Assembly: GCF_029946165.1 (NCBI RefSeq)
Contig: NZ_JAQSDZ010000006.1
Location: forward strand, 124,001-188,000
From: Methylotenera sp.
GTDB taxonomy: Bacteria; Pseudomonadota; Gammaproteobacteria; Burkholderiales; Methylophilaceae
Direction: 5' to 3'
DNA: 64,000 bases
The notes under the pieces are model-generated. The model made no database searches. It saw only the letters and a list, made by a program, of their open reading frames with translations, and was not told where the DNA came from. Of the stretch, positions 40,315 to 48,512 are shown one piece after another. The stretch's first letter is position 1. The number at the start of each line of letters is the position of its first letter. A program made the position numbers and the translations under genes.

Positions 40315-40330
40315 TGGCATGGCACTTGCT
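40315..40330 (+). promoter_or_regulatory. Sigma-54 promoter upstream of the porin-like gene
   Basis: TGGCATG-N4-TTGCT matches the -24/-12 consensus TGGCACG-N4-TTGCW at all invariant bases (GG and GC). It lies 54 bases before the ATG at 40384. It implies activation by an NtrC-like enhancer-binding protein. I did not find a clear NtrC palindrome upstream. Confidence 0.8.
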
Positions 40331-40383
40331 TAATGAAACCGTGTACTTTTTAGATAACACTTTTTTTATTTGGAGTTAATAGC

Positions 40384-41313
40384 ATGCGTAAATCAATATT
40401 ATCATTAGCAGTATTAAGTGCTCTTGCAGTACCTTCGTTCGTGTCTGCTGCGGAAGAGGCTGCAGAAGTTGATGCATCTAAAGCACCTGAACCTAGCTGG
40501 TCTGTAACAACAAACGTTGGCGTTGTTTCAGACTACTACACACGCGGTGTTTCACAATCTTGGCACAAACCTGCAGTACAATTCGGTATGGATGTGGTTC
40601 ACACAAGCGGGTTTTATGCTGGCGCTTGGGGTTCAAGCATTTCACCAAATACGTTCCCAGATGCATCAGTAGAGCTAGATGCATATGCTGGCTATAACGG
40701 TTCAATCTCGGCAGTAGAAGGCCTAGGCTACACTGTAGGTGCTATTGGTTACTTTTATCCAGGTGCTAGCTGGAAAAAATATAATTACCTAGGTGTTCCC
40801 GATCAAACTCCCGAAGGTGGTAGTTTTAATACTTATGAAGCTAACTTTGGCTTATCATATCAATGGCTAAGTGCTAAAGCATCAGTGACTTTAGGTGACT
40901 GGTTTGGTGCTGAAAAGAAAACAGGTTGGGATGGTGACACAAAAGGCTCTACTTATATTGAATTAAATGCAGCGTATCCATTGCCATGGTATAACTTGAC
41001 TTTAGTGGGCCATGTTGGTCATTTAAATGTTGCGGGCGAACTTAATAAAGACTATGTATCTAGCTCAGGTCAAATGCCATCAGCAACTCCTGAAAGTGGC
41101 AATCCTGATTACACCGACTACAAAATTGGTTTAAGCAAAGCATTCAAAATTGCCAATTCCGAAGGTTGGAACGCAGGTCTTTACTATGTGGGCAATTCCA
41201 ACGGTAGTTACTGGGGCAGCAAAGGTTACGGCGGTTCAAGCTTTGATGCTAGCGCAGCAACGAATGACTTAGGTGAAGATCGCTTTATAGTTACATTAGG
41301 TCGTGCGTTTTAA
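40384..41313 (+). CDS. TorF/TIGR02001-type outer-membrane protein
   Basis: A 309-residue predicted outer-membrane beta-barrel with a signal peptide ending VSAAEEA near residue 23. The family landmark SVTTNVGVVSDYYTRGVSQS comes next (about residues 39-58). Alternating Gly/aromatic strands lead to the C-terminal phenylalanine (IVTLGRAF), a barrel-assembly signal. The sigma-54 promoter and neighbouring glnK-amtB suggest expression under nitrogen limitation, perhaps uptake of nitrogen compounds. Substrate is unknown. Confidence 0.88.
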   Translation: MRKSILSLAVLSALAVPSFVSAAEEAAEVDASKAPEPSWSVTTNVGVVSDYYTRGVSQSWHKPAVQFGMDVVHTSGFYAGAWGSSISPNTFPDASVELDAYAGYNGSISAVEGLGYTVGAIGYFYPGASWKKYNYLGVPDQTPEGGSFNTYEANFGLSYQWLSAKASVTLGDWFGAEKKTGWDGDTKGSTYIELNAAYPLPWYNLTLVGHVGHLNVAGELNKDYVSSSGQMPSATPESGNPDYTDYKIGLSKAFKIANSEGWNAGLYYVGNSNGSYWGSKGYGGSSFDASAATNDLGEDRFIVTLGRAF

Positions 41314-41325
41314 ATAAATCAGAAT

Positions 41326-41350
41326 AATAACGGGCTTTTCGCCCGTTATT
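41326..41350 (+). terminator. Hairpin after the porin-like gene
   Basis: Arms AATAACGGGC (41326-41335) and GCCCGTTATT (41341-41350) with loop TTTTC, 12 bases after the stop codon. The U-tail is short (GTTAAC), so termination may be partial. Confidence 0.7.
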
Positions 41351-41364
41351 GTTAACAACCAATA

Positions 41365-41397
41365 TGATGATAGCGGATATTTTATCCGCTATCATCA
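41365..41397. repeat. 15-base perfect inverted repeat at the glnK fragment
   Basis: Arms TGATGATAGCGGATA (41365-41379) and TATCCGCTATCATCA (41383-41397) with a 3-base loop TTT. The right arm runs into the glnK-derived sequence, so the left arm looks like an inverted copy of a coding fragment. It may mark a duplication breakpoint. Confidence 0.85.
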
Positions 41398-41411
41398 AGC
41401 CATTTAAGCTT
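41383..41411 (+). pseudogene. Fragment of the 5' end of glnK
   Basis: The 18 bases ATCAAGCCATTTAAGCTT at 41394-41411 are identical to 42360-42377 inside glnK. The preceding bases TATCCGCTATC differ from glnK by only two substitutions. The fragment encodes SAIIKPFKL in frame, as in GlnK residues 5-13. Similarity stops abruptly afterwards. It is a remnant, not a functional gene. Confidence 0.85.
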
Positions 41412-41731
41412 AATCTTGCACTGTTTTTACAAGCTCATCCACTTTCAAGGGATGATCACCACACTCAAATCTCATCGGATCTACCTGCTTTCAAACCGAA
41501 GCGAACCACTGATAGTATTAATCTAGCTGGATTATTTGCCAGATTTGTTAAGATGGCTTGCATCTGTTACAACCTCACCTCATTTCACAATATTGGCATG
41601 ACTTACTAACCACATAGCCCCTGAGACAATGACCGTCGAAAGTCACCTTTAGATTTGCTCAGGCTTGAGCACTCTAATAGCTGTAGGCGGATGATATGGC
41701 CTACATTATCAACTCATGTAAGACTATTTCA

Positions 41732-41833
41732 CCAATCTTAAATCTCGACAATCCGTATGCAAATGGACTTCAACCACCACTCTGGTGCATCCACCCCTTA
41801 TTAATGCGAAACTATACAAACCGCCAAACTCAT
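41732..41833 (-). pseudogene. Decayed 5' end of yifB
   Basis: Reading from 41833 on the minus strand, ATG AGT TTG GCG GTT gives MSLAV as in YifB. Frameshifts then break the frame, but VDAPE and VVEVHL-like segments remain in shifted frames, matching MDAPEVVVEVHLANG. At DNA level 41752-41833 aligns with 39886-39969 with scattered substitutions and indels. It overlaps the stop of the intact ubiK copy as ATGA, exactly like the real ubiK-yifB junction. Confidence 0.85.
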
Positions 41834-42075
41834 TGCTGATGCTTTTGCAGGGACTCTAACTCAGCTAATTTTGCTTCTAACAAATAGAGCTTTTCACGCG
41901 TATTTCGCAAGACTTCAGCCTGCACATCAAACTCCTCACGAGAAACAAGCTCCATTTTGGTGAGCACGCTCTTTATTAGTGCGTGAATATTCTTGTCTGC
42001 ATCACCTAAGGGCGAGTTATTTACTATCTCTTTGATTTTGCTTGATATTTCATTTAATTTATCTGTACTAAACAT
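41830..42075 (-). CDS. ubiK: Ubiquinone biosynthesis accessory factor UbiK (BMFP family)
   Basis: An 81-residue protein with the BMFP arrangement: N-terminal amphipathic region (LNEISSKIKEIVNNSPLGD), central ALIKSVLTKMELVSREEFDVQAEVLRNTREKL, and a C-terminal coiled coil LLEAKLAELESLQKH. In E. coli UbiK aids aerobic ubiquinone synthesis with UbiJ at the membrane. This copy has the complete coiled coil and is likely the functional one. Its downstream yifB partner is decayed, and a second partial ubiK lies beside the intact yifB. Confidence 0.88.
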   Translation of the reverse strand: MFSTDKLNEISSKIKEIVNNSPLGDADKNIHALIKSVLTKMELVSREEFDVQAEVLRNTREKLYLLEAKLAELESLQKHQQ

Positions 42076-42195
42076 GACGTACCTTTCTAAACTTTGTGAA
42101 CATTATGTCCAGTTTATCAGGTTTTACAGAGTAAAGACAAAAGCATATATTAATAAAAATAAACCTATCTGATTGATTTATATGAAATTAAATGT

Positions 42196-42211
42196 TGGCA
42201 CGTGCCTTGCT
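42196..42211 (+). promoter_or_regulatory. Sigma-54 promoter of glnK-amtB
   Basis: TGGCACG-N4-TTGCT is a perfect match to the -24/-12 consensus. Transcription would begin near 42222, leaving a leader of about 117 bases before the glnK ATG. The leader resembles the region after the porin-gene promoter (shared TTTTTT...TTTG-AGTT), which suggests common descent. Confidence 0.9.
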
Positions 42212-42329
42212 TGTATTCTGCGTAAGTATTTTTTACTTTGAGTTTGATGTGGCTGCACTTTTGCCATTTATAGCTCACAATGTAACAAGAAGTTTCAACA
42301 CTTTCTGTTGCATGACTTCACATAACTAG

Positions 42330-42677
<348 letters not shown>

Positions 42678-42687
42678 GGGGATCATT

Positions 42688-44190
42688 ATGAAAAAATTAC
42701 TCTCGATGTTTGCTTTAGTCACGGCACTTGGATTAGGTTTTACAGCTAATACATTTGCTGAAGATGCTGCACCAGCAGCTGATGTAGCAGTCATGCCTGA
42801 AGCGGCCGCACCTTCTGCTGAAGCGGCTGCTCCAGCAGCAACTACTGAAGCGGAACCTGCAGCTGCTGCAGCGCCAGCACCTGTGCCAAATAAGGGCGAT
42901 ACTGCATGGATGTTACTAGCGACTATTTTAGTGACGCTGATGGCAATCCCTGGTTTAGGTCTGTTTTACGGCGGCCTTGTTCGTCAGAAAAACATGCTAT
43001 CTGTTTTAATGCAAACTTTTATGATTTTCTCTTTCATGGGCGTGCTTTGGGCTATTTACGGCTACAGTGTTGCGTTCACGGGTGGCAATCCATTCTTTGG
43101 CGGATTAAGTAAAGCGTTCTTACTTGGCATTACACCTGATTCAGTTGGCGCAACATTTAGCAAAGGCGTTGTAATTCCTGAGTTAGTATTCGTGGCTTTC
43201 CAATTAACGTTTGCGGCTATCACTCCAGCATTGATTATCGGTGCTTTTGCTGAACGTATGAAGTTCTCTGCAATCTTGGCGTTTATGGTGTTGTGGTTTA
43301 CATTCTCATACCTACCAATGGCTCACATGGTTTGGTACTGGGATGGTCCTGATGCTATTACTGATGCTAAATCACTTGAAACTGTTGTTGCTAACGCAGG
43401 CTGGTTATGGGCTAAAGGTGCACTAGACTTTGCGGGCGGTACTGTTGTTCATATTAATGCAGGTGTGGCAGGTTTAGTTGGTGCAATTATGGTTGGTAAA
43501 CGTATCGGTTACGGTAAAGAGTCTATGGCTCCTCATAGCTTGACGTTAACAATGGTAGGTGCTGCTTTACTATGGGTTGGTTGGTTCGGCTTCAATGCTG
43601 GCTCTAACTTAGAAGCTAACGGTTATGCAGCTTTAGCTTTAGTTAACACAATGATTGCAACAGGCGCGGCTACATTATCATGGGCATTGTCTGAATGGTT
43701 CATCAAAGGCAAACCATCAATGTTAGGCGCTGCTTCTGGCGCGGTTGCTGGCTTGGTTGCAATTACACCAGCTTGCGGCTTTGTTGGTCCTATGGGCGCA
43801 ATTATCATCGGCTTGCTTGTTTCACCAATCTGCTACTTCTTTGTAGCTAAAGTGAAATACATGTTTGGTTACGATGACGCACTTGATGTATTTGGTGTAC
43901 ATGCTGTTGGCGGTATCTTTGGTGCCCTAGCTACAGGTGTGCTTGTTAACCCCGCACTAGGTGGTATGGGCGTGTATGACTACGTAGCAAACGCTGTAGG
44001 TACTTATGACTTTGCTGCTCAAATGACTGCACAAATTTACGCAGTGGTTACAGCAATCGTAGTTTCTGCAGTTGTATCATTCATTGCTTTCAAAATTGTG
44101 GATGTGTTAATCGGTCTACGTGTTTCTGAAGAGTCTGAACGTGAAGGTTTAGATACAACTGAACATGGTGAACGTGCATATCATTCATAA
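42688..44190 (+). CDS. amtB: Ammonium transporter
   Basis: AmtB conducts ammonium across the inner membrane and is blocked by GlnK. The start is ATG 42688 with GGGG upstream; an earlier ATG at 42652 overlaps glnK and is disfavoured. A signal peptide (to about residue 24) is followed by an Ala/Pro/Glu-rich periplasmic stretch of about 45 residues before the first pore helix, PNKGDTAWMLLATILVTLM. Pore histidines are in GTVVHINAGVAGL and FGVHAVGGIFGAL. The C-terminal tail with EESEREGLDTTEHGERAY contacts GlnK in relatives. Confidence 0.96.
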   Translation: MKKLLSMFALVTALGLGFTANTFAEDAAPAADVAVMPEAAAPSAEAAAPAATTEAEPAAAAAPAPVPNKGDTAWMLLATILVTLMAIPGLGLFYGGLVRQKNMLSVLMQTFMIFSFMGVLWAIYGYSVAFTGGNPFFGGLSKAFLLGITPDSVGATFSKGVVIPELVFVAFQLTFAAITPALIIGAFAERMKFSAILAFMVLWFTFSYLPMAHMVWYWDGPDAITDAKSLETVVANAGWLWAKGALDFAGGTVVHINAGVAGLVGAIMVGKRIGYGKESMAPHSLTLTMVGAALLWVGWFGFNAGSNLEANGYAALALVNTMIATGAATLSWALSEWFIKGKPSMLGAASGAVAGLVAITPACGFVGPMGAIIIGLLVSPICYFFVAKVKYMFGYDDALDVFGVHAVGGIFGALATGVLVNPALGGMGVYDYVANAVGTYDFAAQMTAQIYAVVTAIVVSAVVSFIAFKIVDVLIGLRVSEESEREGLDTTEHGERAYHS

Positions 44191-44221
44191 GTAATATGTA
44201 TAGTTAGTTAGGCAGTAATTT

Positions 44222-44249
44222 AAAAACGGGCACCTAGGTGCCCGTTTTT
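44222..44249 (+). terminator. Intrinsic terminator of glnK-amtB
   Basis: AAAAACGGGCACCT followed directly by its reverse complement, a perfect 28-base palindrome with a T5 tail, 31 bases after the amtB stop. Confidence 0.92.
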
Positions 44250-44302
44250 ATTTATACTGCCTCAATAATTAACGCTAAATAAAAATACTTCAATAAAAGC
44301 AC

Positions 44303-44338
44303 TTGACAGATAAAACTAAATAACTAATTATATAGTTA
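44303..44338 (+). promoter_or_regulatory. Promoter and candidate operator of the ArsR-type gene
   Basis: A consensus -35 TTGACA (44303-44308) is followed by AT-rich -10 candidates (ATTATA at 44327 or TATATA at 44329). The inverted repeat TAACTA-N6-TAGTTA (44321-44338) overlaps the -10 and the first base of the start codon, a place suited to autorepression. Confidence 0.55.
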
Positions 44339-44643
44339 TGAAGATAATCACAACGATTCCTGATGAATGGCAAAATATCGCGCACCTATTTATTGCACTT
44401 GGTGACGCGCATAGACAGCGCATTCTATTGGCATTTGAAAAAGAAGAACGACTCAATATTATGCAAATCGCTGCGGCTTCAACATTAAGCCGTACAGCGG
44501 TGACGCATCATCTAAAAATTCTGCATCAAAGCGGCGCACTACAAAGCGAGAAAATTGGTAAAGAAGTGTATTTTTGGGTAAATAAAAGCCTAATCATTAG
44601 CGCTATAAATGGCGTAATGCATTATATTGAAACCGAAATATAA
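44338..44643 (+). CDS. ArsR-family winged-helix regulator without cysteine
   Basis: A 101-residue dimeric winged-helix repressor. The core LFIALGDAHRQRILLAFEKEE is followed by the recognition helix region IAAASTLSRTAVTHHLKILHQSGAL and the wing KIGKEVYFWVN. There is no Cys at all, so it cannot be a thiolate metal sensor of the ArsR/SmtB type. The -10 element abuts the ATG, so the mRNA may be leaderless. It precedes the aas-like gene by 54 bases and probably controls the following lipid-related cluster. Confidence 0.85.
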   Translation: MKIITTIPDEWQNIAHLFIALGDAHRQRILLAFEKEERLNIMQIAAASTLSRTAVTHHLKILHQSGALQSEKIGKEVYFWVNKSLIISAINGVMHYIETEI

Positions 44644-44664
44644 AGAAAAATAAATACTGACTAC

Positions 44665-44679
44665 TAGTTATAACAACTA
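44665..44679 (+). promoter_or_regulatory. Candidate ArsR-type operator before aas
   Basis: Inverted repeat TAGTT-N5-AACTA, with the same half-site sequence as the repeat at the ArsR-gene promoter (TAACTA/TAGTTA) but in opposite arm order. It lies 19 bases upstream of the aas ATG. Short and AT-rich, so chance is not excluded. Confidence 0.4.
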
Positions 44680-44697
44680 AAGCTGGGGAGAGCTGAA

Positions 44698-46830
44698 ATG
44701 TTGGCCAAGATTTTACGATTCATTTGCAAGATTCTGTTTCGCGTTCAAGTACGCGGTTTGGAGAATGTGCCCGCAGAAAACAGGCTGCTCATTGTCGCTA
44801 ATCATGAATCCTTTTTAGATGGCTTACTACTCGGTTTGTTTTTACCTAAAAGAGCCACTTTTGTCGTACATACCTCGGTGTTAAAGAAATGGAGTTTTAG
44901 GCAAGCTTTACGTTTAACTCCCCATTTGGCGGTAGACCCAAGCAGCCCACTTGCCATGAAAAAAGTAATTAAATTACTAGAATCTGGCGAAAACGTAGTA
45001 ATTTTCCCAGAGGGTCGCATCACTTTAACAGGCAACTTAATGAAGGTTTATGACGGCCCAGGTTTTGTCGCCGCAAAAACTGGTGCTTCTATTCTGCCTG
45101 TACGCATTGATGGCGCGGCTGAGTCATATTTTGGGCGATTAACCAGTCATCATCCAAGAAGATTACTGCCAAAAGTCACACTCACTGTCATGCCAACCAC
45201 AAACATTGTCATGCCTAAAGCGACTCATCATGGTTTTCCTACAGGCAAGCAACGCCGCCGCATTGCGGGTGAAGGTATGCGTAGCGTCATGCAAAAAATG
45301 TTATTTCAGGCGCAAAAAAGACGCACGCTATTTGAATCTTTTTTAGATGCCATCGATAAATTTGGTAGCAATTACAAACTTATTGAAGATATGAATGAGA
45401 CCGAAGAAACCTATCAAGACTTACTAAAAAAGAGTCTAGCGCTCGGCCGTATTGTGACTAAAGTGAGTAGCGCCAGCGAAACCGTAGGCGTGCTGATGCC
45501 GAACATCACCAACACTATCGCACTGGTCTTAGGTATGAGTGCATTCAACCGCGTACCTGCCATGATTAACTACACATCAGGCACTGCTGGCATGCAAAAC
45601 GCATGTATCGCGGCCAGTATCAAAACCGTTATTACTTCACGTAAATTTATTGAAACGGCTAAGTTAGAAAGCGTGATTGCCGAGCTTAAAAACCTTAAAG
45701 TACTATATTTAGAAGATTTACGCGCAGGTTTTGGTGTGGTGGATCGCGCTTGGTTAATGGGCTACGCTCTGCATTACCCACGTGCAGCCATGGAAGTGAA
45801 TAAACCAGATGAATCTGCAGTAGTGCTATTTACATCAGGCTCTGAAGGTAAGCCTAAAGGCGTTGTGCATTCGCATAAAAGTCTGTTGTCCAACATGTCA
45901 CAAATCATGGCAATTTTAGATTTTAGCCCAACAGACAAATTCATGATGGTATTACCAATATTCCATGCTTTTGGTTTTACTGGCTCATTACTACCCGTAC
46001 TCAACGGTATCAAAATTCACCTTTTCCCATCTCCGCTGCAATATAAAGTGATTCCAGAAGTGATTTATGACCGTGGTTGTACCGTGTTTTTTGCCACCAG
46101 TACGTTCTTAGCTAATTACGCAAAATTCGCGCATCCTTACGATTTTTACAAACTTAGAATTGTGGTAGCTGGTGCAGAAAAACTTAATGACGAAGTGCGC
46201 AAAACTTATACTGAGAAATTCGGTATTCGCATTTTGGAAGGTTATGGTGCCACGGAATGCGCGCCAGTACTTTCTGCCAATACACCAATGGCCAACTTAA
46301 ACGGCAGTGTTGGCCAATTCGTGCCAGGCTTGGAACACAAACTCGAATCGATACCAGGTATTGATAATGGCGGTCTGCTGCATGTAAAAGGCGAAAACGT
46401 CATGAAGGGTTATTATTTATTCGATAACCCCGGCGTACTGATTCCGCCTGAAGAGGGCTGGTACAACACTGGCGACATTGTAGAAATTGATGCGCAAGGT
46501 TTTATTCATATTAAAGGTCGAGTGAAACGTTTTGCCAAAGTGGCGGGGGAAATGGTCTCGCTTGAAGTGGTTGAAAAAATCGCATGCACAGCCGCACCAG
46601 AGCACCAACATGCAGCTAGTACGCAAACCGATGTTCAGCGCGGTGAAAATATCATTCTATTTACTTCTGACCGTGGATTAAAGCGCGAAGACCTACAAAT
46701 AGTGGCTAAAAATCTAGGCAGCCCAGAAATTGCCATCGCCCGCAAAATAATTTATGTAGAAGAGTTACCCTTACTTGGCACAGGTAAAACAGATTACGTC
46801 ACACTTAAAAAAATGGCAGAAGCCGCTTAA
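44698..46830 (+). CDS. aas: Bifunctional lysophospholipid acyltransferase / acyl-ACP synthetase (Aas type)
   Basis: Aas re-acylates lysophospholipid (2-acyl-glycerophosphoethanolamine) using fatty acid activated on acyl carrier protein. The 710-residue length is close to E. coli Aas. The N-terminal PlsC domain has NHESFLDGLLLG (HxxxxD, about residues 37-48) and FPEGRITLTG. The C-terminal AMP-binding domain has the P-loop LFTSGSEGKPKGVVHSH at about residue 378, GYGATECAPVLS and GWYNTGDIVEID. A LplT-like transporter lies four genes downstream, which supports the assignment. Confidence 0.9.
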   Translation: MLAKILRFICKILFRVQVRGLENVPAENRLLIVANHESFLDGLLLGLFLPKRATFVVHTSVLKKWSFRQALRLTPHLAVDPSSPLAMKKVIKLLESGENVVIFPEGRITLTGNLMKVYDGPGFVAAKTGASILPVRIDGAAESYFGRLTSHHPRRLLPKVTLTVMPTTNIVMPKATHHGFPTGKQRRRIAGEGMRSVMQKMLFQAQKRRTLFESFLDAIDKFGSNYKLIEDMNETEETYQDLLKKSLALGRIVTKVSSASETVGVLMPNITNTIALVLGMSAFNRVPAMINYTSGTAGMQNACIAASIKTVITSRKFIETAKLESVIAELKNLKVLYLEDLRAGFGVVDRAWLMGYALHYPRAAMEVNKPDESAVVLFTSGSEGKPKGVVHSHKSLLSNMSQIMAILDFSPTDKFMMVLPIFHAFGFTGSLLPVLNGIKIHLFPSPLQYKVIPEVIYDRGCTVFFATSTFLANYAKFAHPYDFYKLRIVVAGAEKLNDEVRKTYTEKFGIRILEGYGATECAPVLSANTPMANLNGSVGQFVPGLEHKLESIPGIDNGGLLHVKGENVMKGYYLFDNPGVLIPPEEGWYNTGDIVEIDAQGFIHIKGRVKRFAKVAGEMVSLEVVEKIACTAAPEHQHAASTQTDVQRGENIILFTSDRGLKREDLQIVAKNLGSPEIAIARKIIYVEELPLLGTGKTDYVTLKKMAEAA

Positions 46831-46856
46831 ATAAGCTTTAAATCGGGGACTTTCAA

Positions 46857-48485
46857 TTGAATCATAATAAAATCACGCTTCAAAGAATAGCGGTTTTTAA
46901 TAAAATACTTTTTCATGTTGTAGGTCTATCGCTACTAATGGCAGCTCCTGCTTATGCAACCACCTCAATTGAAAGTTTAGGCAAACCAGAATCCAGCAGC
47001 CTCATAAACCCCAATACTCAAAACCAAAACTTAAATAACACGTCATATTTTGAGCACGATGCGCTGCAAGTATTAAGCCTCATTGATAAATCAAAAAAGC
47101 TGCGGGAACAGTTGCCTCACTTTGTGAATGACTCAAATCAGGCAATTAAAAAACATCATGGCGCACTGCCTTCTGCTTACGCCTTGCGCATGGCGAAAGC
47201 ACTTTCTGAGGCACATGACTTACGCAACAACCTATTCAAACAAGCCTTATCACATCGAAGTGCGTTATATCGTGTAGATGACGAAATTGATGACAAAGCG
47301 CGGGTGGCTGAGATCGTTATTGCCATGTCAGCCGCAGTGACTTTGTTTGAAAATAGCAAAGAAATGCATAACGCCTTGGATAACAATCATTTATTACGCA
47401 ATAAACTTAATGAGGGCTATCCAGAGTTCGGCATTCCAGAAGGTTTTTATGACTCTTCAACCATACGCTCTAACAACCCTGAATATCGTAAAACGTTTAA
47501 CGATGCTGTGCATTTCTTTACGGATAATAAATCTGAAATTGAACTGCAAATAAGTCAGAGTTCACCTTCCATTCAATCACTGTATCGCGAAATCGCGCTA
47601 AGCACGATGATTAAAGGCTTAAAGGGCGGCAATGTATTTAAAGAGATTTTTTCTTTACCAGTCAAAGCTGCTGGCGGTGCGGTTGATTTGTCAGAGCGCG
47701 GTTTAAATAAAATCAAATTCACCAGTTCAAAAGTCGTTGGCAACACCATGGGCGTAGTGCGCTGGCGCGCTGGCAAACTTAAAGATGATGCCGTGATGTT
47801 AAAAAATATGCTGGCGCAACTGCAACCTGGCGACATTTTGCTAGAGAAAACACCGTTCACGCTTACCGACAAAAGCATCCCAGGGCATTTTGGGCATGCA
47901 GCTATTTACATAGGCACTGCCGATCAATTGCGCGAAATGAATGCGCTGGAGTTACCCGTTGTGCAAAAGAATCTAGCTAAGATTACTGAAGGTCACGGTG
48001 TGGTGGAAGCACTAAGGAATGGCGTTCAGCTAAATAAATTACAAGACTTTATGAATGTAGATGACGTGGCGATTTTGCGCCCAAAACACCTCACAATAGC
48101 TGATAGACTTGAGGCCGTAACGCTTGCCTTGGGCAATTTAGGTAAGAAATACGACTTTAATTTTGACGTTAACACTACTGATACCATCGTATGTTCAGAG
48201 CTGGTCTATATCGCCTATCCGCAGGTGGATTTTGTCACTAAAAATGTATTTGGTAGTTTTGCTATTACGCCAGACGATATTGCACTGCGCGCGGGTGCTA
48301 CAGAAACTGACCCATTGCAATTAGTGTTATTTGGTCATGATGGCAAGCTAGTATTTGACGATGGTAGCGACAGCAAATTTGATGAGAACGGTTTAGCTTT
48401 ATATGAAAAATTAGTCAAAGGTAAACCCATGCCATTCGAAGGCACTCGCCCTAGCGTGCGCTCGTCTTTTACAGGCTTTCTGTAA
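46857..48485 (+). CDS. YiiX-like permuted papain-fold protein with long N-terminal helical domain
   Basis: A 542-residue exported protein starting at TTG (GGGGACTTTCAATTG upstream), with a signal peptide ending PAYATT near residue 37. Residues 60-300 are helical and unrecognised. The C-terminal part (about 315-480) is YiiX-like: LQPGDILLEKTPF, HFGHAAIYIG with His at about 342-345, and TIVCSELVYIAYP with Cys at about 445. His before Cys is the circularly permuted NlpC/P60 order, as in the LRAT-like acyltransferase group. Substrate unknown. The adjacent aas suggests lipid or lipid-linked substrates. Confidence 0.75.
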   Translation: MNHNKITLQRIAVFNKILFHVVGLSLLMAAPAYATTSIESLGKPESSSLINPNTQNQNLNNTSYFEHDALQVLSLIDKSKKLREQLPHFVNDSNQAIKKHHGALPSAYALRMAKALSEAHDLRNNLFKQALSHRSALYRVDDEIDDKARVAEIVIAMSAAVTLFENSKEMHNALDNNHLLRNKLNEGYPEFGIPEGFYDSSTIRSNNPEYRKTFNDAVHFFTDNKSEIELQISQSSPSIQSLYREIALSTMIKGLKGGNVFKEIFSLPVKAAGGAVDLSERGLNKIKFTSSKVVGNTMGVVRWRAGKLKDDAVMLKNMLAQLQPGDILLEKTPFTLTDKSIPGHFGHAAIYIGTADQLREMNALELPVVQKNLAKITEGHGVVEALRNGVQLNKLQDFMNVDDVAILRPKHLTIADRLEAVTLALGNLGKKYDFNFDVNTTDTIVCSELVYIAYPQVDFVTKNVFGSFAITPDDIALRAGATETDPLQLVLFGHDGKLVFDDGSDSKFDENGLALYEKLVKGKPMPFEGTRPSVRSSFTGFL

Positions 48486-48512
48486 AAATTCGCTATTTAA
48501 TCTCAACAATAC

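Larger units (their letters stand above)
41314..41829. other. Degenerate intergenic region with duplication remnants
   Basis: This 516-base stretch has no convincing gene. It contains a terminator hairpin, a 33-base hairpin, a glnK 5' fragment and a decayed yifB 5' end. An open frame of 86 codons from TTG 41349 reads through the glnK fragment (SAIIKPFKL) but otherwise has no coding character. Bases 41412-41730 show nothing I can name. Confidence 0.75.

Noticed and set aside
41349-41609. 86-codon open frame after the porin-like gene
   Set aside because: It contains SAIIKPFKL from the glnK fragment, but the rest has no recognisable feature, it starts inside a terminator region, and no ribosome-binding site is evident.
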